DNA of 24,194 nucleotides, taken from the NCBI GenBank assembly GCA_047627515.1, contig JBLHTU010000040.1:1-24194 (forward strand), read 5' to 3'. A model generated the notes under the pieces. It did not search any database and was not told the DNA's origin. It saw only the letters and a list, made by a program, of their open reading frames with translations. Shown here one piece after another: positions 8,117 through 15,102 of this stretch. How positions within the stretch are numbered: the first letter of the stretch is position 1; every line of letters starts with the position of its first letter. The position numbers and the translations under genes were made by a program. The DNA comes from JAYPLE01 sp047627515. GTDB lineage: Bacteria > Bacteroidota > Bacteroidia > Cytophagales > Cyclobacteriaceae.

Positions 8117-8368
8117 GTGAAAGAAGAATTTGATGTATTTCTGAAATCTAAGAAAATCGACCCTGTCAAATTTGAGAAATCGGAACGAGCATCATATGAG
8201 GAGTTCTTTTTGTTATTTCAACAAATGCATCCATCAAGCTTAGTAGCTCAAAAGCTATATCTGATCAATAAAATCAGAAGAAAACACACACTGAAAGATT
8301 CAAGTGATGAGCCACTAAAAAAGAAGCCCGCGATGACCAGACCTAAAATTACCCCAAAAATCAAATAA
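8117..8368 (+). CDS. Small conserved-looking hypothetical protein upstream of kbl
   Basis: This is an 83-residue basic protein starting at a GTG. The segment from about 12 to 60 (KIDPVKFEKSERASYEEFFLLFQQMHPSSL then KLYLINKIRRK) has a regular charged/aromatic pattern typical of a folded helical protein. I believe similar short proteins occur in other Cytophagales, but I cannot name a family. The C-terminus is Lys/Pro-rich and probably disordered. It has no signal peptide or membrane helix. Only 2 bp separate its stop from the kbl ATG, so it is almost certainly co-transcribed with kbl. No other in-frame start precedes residue 37. Function is unknown. Confidence 0.72.
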   Translation: MKEEFDVFLKSKKIDPVKFEKSERASYEEFFLLFQQMHPSSLVAQKLYLINKIRRKHTLKDSSDEPLKKKPAMTRPKITPKIK

Positions 8369-8370
8369 AT

Positions 8371-9561
8371 ATGTACAACAGTCTTCAAGAAAAACTTATC
8401 AAAGAACTTGCTGAAATAAAGGAAGCAGGCCTCTATAAAAATGAAAGGGTAATCACCTCTCCGCAAGACGCGGCCATCACATTAGTCGGTGGTAAAGAAG
8501 TAATTAATTTTTGCGCGAACAACTACTTAGGCCTGTCATCTCATCCTAAGGTCGTTTCTGCCGCGAAGGAGGCGATCGATACACACGGTTTCGGAATGTC
8601 TTCAGTGCGATTTATTTGCGGTACGCAAGACTTACATAAAGAACTAGAAGCTAAAATATCTGAATTCTTAGGGACCGAGGACACCATCTTGTATGCAGCC
8701 GCTTTTGATGCAAATGGTGGGCTATTTGAGCCTTTGTTGGGCCCTGAAGATGCAATTATATCAGATGCCTTAAATCATGCCTCAATCATTGACGGCGTCC
8801 GACTTTGTAAAGCAAAGCGTTTCAGGTATGATCACAATGACATGGCCGATTTGGAAAGAAAACTTCAAGAAGCCAGCGAAGCAAAAGTGAAAATGATTGT
8901 CACTGATGGAGTATTTTCGATGGACGGAACAATTGCTCAGCTGGATAAAATATGCGATTTAGCTGACAAATATGATGCGGTAGTCGTCACAGATGAATGC
9001 CATTCTACTGGCTTTGTAGGTGCTACCGGAAGAGGAGTTCACGAGTACAGAAATGTGATGGATCGGGTAGACATTATCACAGGTACGTTAGGAAAAGCAC
9101 TCGGTGGTGCATCTGGCGGGTTCACTGCAGGTAAAAAGGAAATCATAGATATACTCAGACAGAGATCTAGACCCTATCTATTCTCTAACACACTTGCTCC
9201 ATCAATTGCGGGTGCTTCAATTGCTGTTTTGAACATGCTTAGCGAAACAACCGAACTCAGGGATAAGCTGGAGCGAAACACACAATATTTCAGAAAGAAA
9301 ATGACAGCAGCGGGTTTTGATATCAAGCCCGGTGATCACCCTATCGTTCCTATCATGCTATATGATGCAATGCTTTCACAAAAAATGGCTTCCGCTTTAA
9401 TTGAAAAAGGAGTTTATGTCATCGGGTTTTACTTCCCCGTTGTTCCGAAAGGTCAAGCAAGAATAAGAGTGCAAATCTCCGCTGTACACGATGATCAGCA
9501 TCTAGATAATGCGATCAAAGCTTTCATAGAGGTCGGAAAAGAACTGGGAGTAATTAGTTAA
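8371..9561 (+). CDS. kbl: Glycine C-acetyltransferase (2-amino-3-ketobutyrate CoA ligase)
   Basis: This is a PLP enzyme of the alpha-oxoamine synthase family that splits 2-amino-3-ketobutyrate with CoA into glycine and acetyl-CoA, completing the Tdh route of threonine breakdown. The 396-residue length matches E. coli Kbl (398). Close identity is seen at INFCANNYLGL, SVRFICGTQD, ISDALNHASIIDGVRLCKAK and GTLGKALGGASGGF, with the PLP lysine at K242. Those segments separate Kbl from the related BioF and serine palmitoyltransferase. It follows the small ORF by 2 bp. Its TAA stop directly abuts the stop codon of convergent cdaA, leaving no space for a separate terminator. Confidence 0.97.
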   Translation: MYNSLQEKLIKELAEIKEAGLYKNERVITSPQDAAITLVGGKEVINFCANNYLGLSSHPKVVSAAKEAIDTHGFGMSSVRFICGTQDLHKELEAKISEFLGTEDTILYAAAFDANGGLFEPLLGPEDAIISDALNHASIIDGVRLCKAKRFRYDHNDMADLERKLQEASEAKVKMIVTDGVFSMDGTIAQLDKICDLADKYDAVVVTDECHSTGFVGATGRGVHEYRNVMDRVDIITGTLGKALGGASGGFTAGKKEIIDILRQRSRPYLFSNTLAPSIAGASIAVLNMLSETTELRDKLERNTQYFRKKMTAAGFDIKPGDHPIVPIMLYDAMLSQKMASALIEKGVYVIGFYFPVVPKGQARIRVQISAVHDDQHLDNAIKAFIEVGKELGVIS

Positions 9562-10428
9562 TTACTTAGCTACTTCTTTTTGGGTCTCTTCTTTTTTCAG
9601 TTGATCGAGAACAGAAGGGGCCTCTACATGTTTTTCTTCAAACAAGTAATCGTTGATTACACTGCGTAGTTCTTTGGCAGTAAGGTTCGGAGTAATTACG
9701 CCGTTGCGTACTGAGGATATCTGACCGGTCTCTTCTGAAACTACTATAATGAAAACATCTGTCGCTTCAGACATCCCGATCGCGGCTCTATGTCTCAAAC
9801 CGTAATTAGCTGGCACATCCCTTTCCGTAACAGGTAGAATACACCGTGCGGCTACAATACGTCCACTATAGATAATGACTGCTCCATCATGCAGTGGGCT
9901 GTATTTATTAAAAATTGATAACAGTAACCTTTTAGAAAGCAAAGCCTCTAACCGGTCACCGGATTCTGCATAAAATTTAAGTTCAGAATCTTTAGACAGC
10001 ACCATTAATGCGCCTGTATTAGTTCCTCCGAGTGTCTTAGAAGCTTCTACAATTGGTGTAATGTCAGATCGGGTTATCGTCCCGTGGCCGTTCCAGAATT
10101 TTAAGTTGAAAATTGAAGTTCCATCTTTAAAGACCGAGGTCCGCCCTAAGAGCAAAAGGAACTTACGAATCTCTTGCTGAAACAGTATAATAACAGCAAG
10201 CACCCCTACGCCCATAAACTGACCAAGGATACTACTTAGTAGCTCCATATTCGCCGCTTTAACGACTAAGAAAGTAAGGTAAAGGGCCAGAAACCCAATA
10301 AAAACACGAATAGCAACACTCCCTTTCATCAGCTTGTACACTTGGTATAGCAGAATAGTCACGAAAAGAACATCGAGAATATCGACAAAATTTACCTCAA
10401 CAAATCCGATTGAAAGAGCTAGTATCAA
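9562..10428 (-). CDS. cdaA: Membrane diadenylate cyclase CdaA
   Basis: CdaA condenses two ATP into c-di-AMP, a second messenger for osmotic and cell-wall homeostasis. The 288-residue protein has about three N-terminal membrane helices (roughly 1-85) and then a DAC domain with the two catalytic motifs DGA (181-183, SPLHDGAVII) and RHR (212-214, NYGLRHRAAIGMSE). The C-terminal tail is charged. The start is a TTG overlapping the folP stop as TTGA, and alternative starts would cut the first helix, so I keep it. Pairing with folP is a common Bacteroidota arrangement. No CdaR or GlmM gene, its usual partners in Firmicutes, is nearby. Confidence 0.95.
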   Translation of the reverse strand: MILALSIGFVEVNFVDILDVLFVTILLYQVYKLMKGSVAIRVFIGFLALYLTFLVVKAANMELLSSILGQFMGVGVLAVIILFQQEIRKFLLLLGRTSVFKDGTSIFNLKFWNGHGTITRSDITPIVEASKTLGGTNTGALMVLSKDSELKFYAESGDRLEALLSKRLLLSIFNKYSPLHDGAVIIYSGRIVAARCILPVTERDVPANYGLRHRAAIGMSEATDVFIIVVSEETGQISSVRNGVITPNLTAKELRSVINDYLFEEKHVEAPSVLDQLKKEETQKEVAK

Positions 10429-11288
10429 TTATTTTGTTTTGTTTTTTGAATCAATTTAATAGCTTGAACTGCTGGCAATACATCATGGACTCTCACAATG
10501 TCAGCACCGTATAACAAAGCTACTGAATTTAGCACTATTGTGCCTATTAATGCTTCAGACGCAGTAACCCCTAACGTCTTGTAAATAAATGATTTTCTAG
10601 ATACCCCCACCAGCAATGGAAGACCTAGCTGTTTGAGGTCCATAAGATGGGACATTAGGTGATAGCTTTGGTCAACTGTTTTCGCAAATCCTACGCCCGG
10701 ATCCATGATTAAGTCTGACATTCCCTTTGCATAACATCGCTCTGCAATGTCAGAAAAATAGATGAGCAAATCTCCTAATAAATCCTGATAGGTAGCATAT
10801 CTACTCATGGTCTGGGGGCTACCTTTCATATGCATCGCCACGTAGGGTACTTTCGCTTCACAGATAAAATCAATCATTCTGGCGTCTAGCGATCCTCCTG
10901 AAATATCATTGACAATATTAGCGCCAGCTTCAAGAGCCGCCTCGGCAACTTCTTGACGGAAAGTATCAACAGAGATATATAGATCAGGAAAACTTGAGCG
11001 CAATTGACGGATAGGCTCCATGACTCGTGACTTTTCCTCGTCAAGAGAAATGTCCTCTGCCCCAGGCCGTGAAGAGTAACCGCCAACATCGATGCACCAC
11101 ACCCCTTCGTCTATCATCTTAACAGCGGTTTGGATGATCGAATCAATCTCTTGCACCCTACTCCCTTCAAAAAATGAGTCAGGAGTCACATTCAGTACCC
11201 CCATTACTTTAGGAATATCAAATACCGTCAACTGACCTGCTATATTTATAGATTTGACTGGCTCCAATGTTGTAGATTTGTTAGTCAA
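10425..11288 (-). CDS. folP: Dihydropteroate synthase
   Basis: FolP joins p-aminobenzoate to 6-hydroxymethyl-7,8-dihydropterin pyrophosphate in folate synthesis and is the sulfonamide target. The 287-residue TIM barrel carries all signatures: MGVLNVTPDSF (29-39), DVGGYSSRPGA (67-77), NDISGG, DPGVGFAKT (186-194), GVSRKSF and RVHDV (266-270). The start is a TTG at 11288; no ATG is available before the first signature. The gene leads a two-gene unit with cdaA, overlapping it by 4 bp (TTGA). It diverges from the DUF1599 gene across only 27 bp, so its promoter probably lies inside that neighbour. Confidence 0.96.
   Translation of the reverse strand: MTNKSTTLEPVKSINIAGQLTVFDIPKVMGVLNVTPDSFFEGSRVQEIDSIIQTAVKMIDEGVWCIDVGGYSSRPGAEDISLDEEKSRVMEPIRQLRSSFPDLYISVDTFRQEVAEAALEAGANIVNDISGGSLDARMIDFICEAKVPYVAMHMKGSPQTMSRYATYQDLLGDLLIYFSDIAERCYAKGMSDLIMDPGVGFAKTVDQSYHLMSHLMDLKQLGLPLLVGVSRKSFIYKTLGVTASEALIGTIVLNSVALLYGADIVRVHDVLPAVQAIKLIQKTKQNN
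11273..11280 (+). promoter_or_regulatory. Candidate -7 box for the DUF1599 gene inside folP
   Basis: This reads TAGATTTG, an exact TAnnTTTG match, 35 bp before the GTG start. A second identical octamer lies at 11249-11256. Both are within the 5' end of folP, so the divergent promoters overlap coding sequence. Confidence 0.4.
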
Positions 11289-11315
11289 TTATCAATGATT
11301 TAGAGGATTAACAAA

Positions 11316-11876
11316 GTGGCTTTTAACAAAGATACAGAAACGCAATACAGCGAAATCATCAGTGAATGCAAGACACTCTTCGCAAAAAAGACAAAGGATT
11401 ACGGGACAGCTTGGCGTATTTTACGACTCCCTTCTATTACTGATCAAATCTTGATCAAGGCACAAAGAATTAGAAGTATTCAAGAAAAAGGCGAGCAAAA
11501 GATTGCGGATGATATCCGGTCAGAGTTCATAGGCATTGTTAATTATTGCATTATTGCGGTGATTCAGTTAAAAATGAATGATAGTAACGAATTAGAAATT
11601 CCGTGGAACGAGCTTGAAGGTGATTATGATCTTACTACAAGTGATACCAAAGCATTACTTTCCGCTAAAAACCATGACTATGGAGAAGCATGGAGAGACA
11701 TGCGTATCAGCAGCATCACAGATATTATTTTAATGAAATTATTTCGAGTTAAACAAATAGAAGACAATAGCGGGAATACAATCGTTTCCGAAGGTGTAGA
11801 TGCTAATTATCAGGATATGATCAATTACGCAGTATTTTGTCTCATAAAAATGTCTGAAAAGGCAGAAAAAAAATAA
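11316..11876 (+). CDS. DUF1599 (Nmad1-like) protein with two tandem domains
   Basis: This is a cytoplasmic protein of 186 residues built from two copies of the same domain of about 75 residues. Copy 1 (about 12-88) has KTKDYGTAWRILRLPSITDQ and copy 2 (about 104-180) has KNHDYGEAWRDMRISSITDI. Both share the pattern DYGxAWRxxRxxSITDxIxxK, a charged linker and a closing NYxxxxxI helix. This fits DUF1599, which I recall being labelled a nucleotide-modification-associated domain; its biochemistry is unproven. It starts at a GTG with a weak GAGG upstream. It heads a plus-strand unit with the DoxX-like gene (6 bp gap) and aroK, and diverges from folP. Confidence 0.8.
   Translation: MAFNKDTETQYSEIISECKTLFAKKTKDYGTAWRILRLPSITDQILIKAQRIRSIQEKGEQKIADDIRSEFIGIVNYCIIAVIQLKMNDSNELEIPWNELEGDYDLTTSDTKALLSAKNHDYGEAWRDMRISSITDIILMKLFRVKQIEDNSGNTIVSEGVDANYQDMINYAVFCLIKMSEKAEKK
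11327..11334 (-). promoter_or_regulatory. Candidate -7 box for folP-cdaA inside the DUF1599 gene
   Basis: On the minus strand this reads TATCTTTG, an exact TAnnTTTG match, 38 bp upstream of the folP TTG and within the first codons of the divergent gene. No well-spaced -33 TTG was found. Confidence 0.4.
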
Positions 11877-11882
11877 CTAAAG

Positions 11883-12968
11883 ATGAACCTAATTATTCAA
11901 GTAGCAAGATATTTCACAGGTGCATTATTCATATTCTCTGGTCTCATCAAAGTCAATGACCCTGTTGGCACTGCGATCAAAATGGAAGAATATTTTGAAG
12001 TCTTTGCTTATGATTTCGCTCCCTTTTTTGAGTGGTTTATCCCCTTTTCGCTGCCCATCGCTGTACTCTTTGTGGTTTCAGAAGTTGTTTTGGGCATTGC
12101 TCTAATCATTGGTTATGAAATGAAAAAAAGCGTTTGGGCTCTACTAGGTTTAATCGTCTTTTTTACTTTTTTAACATTCTATTCCGCCTACTTTAATAAA
12201 GTAACTGACTGCGGATGCTTTGGGGATGCAATTAAACTTACGCCTTGGGAATCATTCACGAAAGATATCATCTTGCTTTTAACCACCTTAATTATCGTTT
12301 GGAAACGAGCAGACTTCAAGTCATTGCTAAGTCAAAAACTAGGACACTACATTATTTTGGGTTCGACAGTTGTCTTTTTATTGATGTCAATTTGGGCTAT
12401 AAGGCACCTGCCTACTATCGATTTCAGGTCCTATGCGATTGGTAATCATTTACCCACCTTGATGTTGCCATCAGGAGAACTAGAATATGAATATATCATG
12501 AGAAAAGATGGGTCGAATGAATCATACACTGCGTACCTGAATGATCCTTCGTACGAATTCGTAGCAATGAACGTACTAAACCCTGAAGTACAGCCCAAGA
12601 TTACAGATTTGTCTGTCTGGAATGACGAAGGTGAATATACGGAAGCTATGATGACTGGGAATAAGCTGATTATCATCACGCATAATATTTCTAAAACCAG
12701 CAGCAAGCACAACGAGGAGATCACGCAATTGCTCAGCACTGTGAAAGGTGTGCAAGCATGGGCATTTACCTCATCAAATGGAACGGAATACCGTGAGTTT
12801 GCTGATGACGCTGGTTGGGATGTTCCCTTCTTTTATGCAGATGCAACTGTACTTAAGACTATGATTAGATCCTCTCCTGGTATATTCCTTATTAGTGATG
12901 GAATAGTGATCGGCAAATGGCATCATAACGATACTCCGTCGGCCTCTGAAATTCATAGATTACTATGA
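11883..12968 (+). CDS. DoxX/MauE-like membrane protein with thioredoxin-like C-terminus (BT_3928 family)
   Basis: This 361-residue protein has four or five membrane helices in the first 180 residues and a soluble C-terminal half. The membrane part begins RYFTGALFIFSGLIKVNDP, as in DoxX-like proteins, and holds the Cys pair DCGCFGD (109-115), typical of MauE-like redox membrane proteins. The C-terminal half (about 200-361) resembles a thioredoxin fold but has no CxxC, so it is probably not an oxidoreductase by itself. I infer a role in membrane-linked thiol chemistry through C110/C112. It follows the DUF1599 gene by 6 bp and overlaps aroK by 4 bp (ATGA). The exact function is unknown. Confidence 0.8.
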   Translation: MNLIIQVARYFTGALFIFSGLIKVNDPVGTAIKMEEYFEVFAYDFAPFFEWFIPFSLPIAVLFVVSEVVLGIALIIGYEMKKSVWALLGLIVFFTFLTFYSAYFNKVTDCGCFGDAIKLTPWESFTKDIILLLTTLIIVWKRADFKSLLSQKLGHYIILGSTVVFLLMSIWAIRHLPTIDFRSYAIGNHLPTLMLPSGELEYEYIMRKDGSNESYTAYLNDPSYEFVAMNVLNPEVQPKITDLSVWNDEGEYTEAMMTGNKLIIITHNISKTSSKHNEEITQLLSTVKGVQAWAFTSSNGTEYREFADDAGWDVPFFYADATVLKTMIRSSPGIFLISDGIVIGKWHHNDTPSASEIHRLL

Positions 12969-13474
12969 GTAAGGTTTTCCTTATCGGGCTTCCCGGGTCA
13001 GGAAAATCCACTTTTGGGGTACAACTAGCAGTCAAACTATCTCTTCCGTTTATTGATCTTGATCAAGTAATTGAACAGCATACTGGCAGGGCGATTACGG
13101 ACCTTTTCGGAAACTTTGGAGAAGCACATTTCCGATCTATTGAGCGGTCACAATTACTAGAGATAGATCAATTGAACTCGTCTTATCTATTGGCTACAGG
13201 AGGTGGAACACCTTGTTACTATGACTCGATGAGCTTTATGAAAAAGCAAGGGGTGACAGTATACCTCAACCCACCCATTGAACTTATTATCAAAAGATTA
13301 CAAGGCAATACTGATAGGCCGCTGCTGAATGACAATCACGCTTTGCAGCTTAACAAATTGTACGAAAAACGGAAGTCGATTTATAAGCAATCACATATTA
13401 CCTGGCAAAGCGAGCTACTTACTTATAATGATACCTCTTTGACTGACCTTATTCTAGCTCACAAGGATGTTTAG
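12965..13474 (+). CDS. aroK: Shikimate kinase
   Basis: AroK phosphorylates shikimate at the 3-position with ATP in the chorismate pathway. The 169-residue length is normal. The Walker A loop GLPGSGKST (8-16), shikimate-binding D33 in FIDLD, R57 in HFRSIER, the GGG of LLATGGGTPC (79-81), the lid arginine R118 in NTDRPLL and R136 in YEKRKSIY are all in place. Its ATG overlaps the stop of the DoxX-like gene (ATGA), giving probable translational coupling. Its 3' end overlaps the convergent outer-membrane protein gene by 4 bp. Nothing suggests loss of function. Confidence 0.96.
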   Translation: MSKVFLIGLPGSGKSTFGVQLAVKLSLPFIDLDQVIEQHTGRAITDLFGNFGEAHFRSIERSQLLEIDQLNSSYLLATGGGTPCYYDSMSFMKKQGVTVYLNPPIELIIKRLQGNTDRPLLNDNHALQLNKLYEKRKSIYKQSHITWQSELLTYNDTSLTDLILAHKDV

Positions 13475-15090
13475 AATGTAGTACCTATTGTGAGCATGGA
13501 TGAGATTCCTTGCATAGCGGTCCTCACCTCTGGTGAGCTAACTTCCCCATTATCTTGAGGGATGAAATATGGACTATATAACTGATTCGTTTTAGAAACT
13601 GAGGTAGAAAGATCGACAAAGAAGTCTTTATTTCTATAGCCTACCCCTCCGCTAAATGTATTGATGCTCCGATCAACCAATCGATCAGTAAAAGGATCCT
13701 GCTGTAAGTTGTAACCGCCGCGAACCCTAAATTCATCGAATCGAATTTCAGCTCCAAAACGATAATTAATTACGTTTCGGTAGTTCGTAACAATCGCAAC
13801 ATTATCATCAAATACCTCTACATCGGAAGATCGAAGTAACGCACTTGTGTAATCTACAAATTCCACTTGACCCGTGATAAAACCTCTTTTCCCAAAAAAG
13901 AAAGCGGTACCTAATTGTAACCTACCTGGTGTTCTCAATGAGTAATCAGAAATAGCAATATCACTTTCTGTAGAAATAAATCCTAGTTGGGTGGTATCTG
14001 CAGTACCATTCGCGTCAAGGTCTGAGATATAAAAAGCATTATCAGACCAGTCTGTTGTGAACACAAAATCAGTTTCTTCATTGATCAAATAAAAGGTAGG
14101 CGTCTGATACGAAGCACCTATCGTCATAAAGGGTAATGGCCTTGCAATCAGACCTATATTTGCACTAAAGCCAGATCCTTCGATACTCAATCTATCTCTA
14201 ATCCTAATCGAGTTTATCAAAGGGTCAGATGTGCCGTCGCTCAACTGAAAATCCCTTTCTTCATACCTTCTTACTCGCTCGTAATTCAAAAAATGCAAAC
14301 CTGCTCCCGCTCCAAAATAAAATACATCTTTATAATTTCCACCCCAAGCAACATTCATCACATGCTGTCCTCCTGAGGTAGTTATTCTTTCCGTTTGCTC
14401 AGGAAGGGATCCATAAAAAGAACCTAGAACAGACTCATATCCTTCTATCGTCCCGTCCTCAATATTTGGACTGACGTAATCGTTCCCATTTGCACTAGAA
14501 AACAAAAACCGGTCATTTGTATCATAATCTGCCTCATCGATCAAAAAATGATCATATGCTGTCCCTTCTAGACCAGCCAATTCATCAGGAAAGGCAAGGC
14601 CAGCATTGAGAATAAATGCATCAACCACTGAGCTATTACTGTTACGACCAACGTACTCTATATCACTATTGAAATCATTGACTCGCTGAAATCCGATCGC
14701 AAAGGACCCTCCTTTGAAATTATCAGGCAAAACATCTCCTTTGTTATTGTTGAAGACGATTCCCGCTTGTGGTATGATGAAACGAGTGCGATAGGATCTA
14801 GTATCGTCGCCATTAAAACCACTGGTAGCTTCTGATATATTGATGCCCGAAGAGAAGGTCAGTGTACTCCGGTTAAAAAAACCAAGTCCAGCTGGGTTCG
14901 TGCCGGCTAAGCTCACATCACCTCCTAAGGCTACTTGAGCACCTCCCAACGAACTGATTCTTGCAGTACCCGTTTGATTAATATTGCTGAATAGTAATGC
15001 TTCATTGAAGTACCCAACTTGAGCATTTAGCATCGTGGTGATGCCAACCATCACCATGATACCTATAAACTTTTTGAAAGAAGTATTCAT
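13471..15090 (-). CDS. OmpP1/FadL/TodX-family outer membrane protein
   Basis: This is a 539-residue outer-membrane beta-barrel protein, probably a channel for hydrophobic substrates. It has a signal peptide ending near MLNAQ, followed by GTARISSLGGAQVALGGDVSLAGTNPAG, the N-terminal hatch-like motif common to Bacteroidota FadL-type proteins. Alternating strands follow and the chain ends in MLTIGTTF, with a terminal Phe as expected for BAM recognition. The substrate cannot be told from sequence. The gene starts 12 bp after the stop of the Ser/Arg-rich secreted protein, so the two are co-transcribed. The 3' end overlaps aroK by 4 bp on the opposite strand. Confidence 0.88.
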   Translation of the reverse strand: MNTSFKKFIGIMVMVGITTMLNAQVGYFNEALLFSNINQTGTARISSLGGAQVALGGDVSLAGTNPAGLGFFNRSTLTFSSGINISEATSGFNGDDTRSYRTRFIIPQAGIVFNNNKGDVLPDNFKGGSFAIGFQRVNDFNSDIEYVGRNSNSSVVDAFILNAGLAFPDELAGLEGTAYDHFLIDEADYDTNDRFLFSSANGNDYVSPNIEDGTIEGYESVLGSFYGSLPEQTERITTSGGQHVMNVAWGGNYKDVFYFGAGAGLHFLNYERVRRYEERDFQLSDGTSDPLINSIRIRDRLSIEGSGFSANIGLIARPLPFMTIGASYQTPTFYLINEETDFVFTTDWSDNAFYISDLDANGTADTTQLGFISTESDIAISDYSLRTPGRLQLGTAFFFGKRGFITGQVEFVDYTSALLRSSDVEVFDDNVAIVTNYRNVINYRFGAEIRFDEFRVRGGYNLQQDPFTDRLVDRSINTFSGGVGYRNKDFFVDLSTSVSKTNQLYSPYFIPQDNGEVSSPEVRTAMQGISSMLTIGTTF

Positions 15091-15102
15091 TATTTGTATC
15101 CG

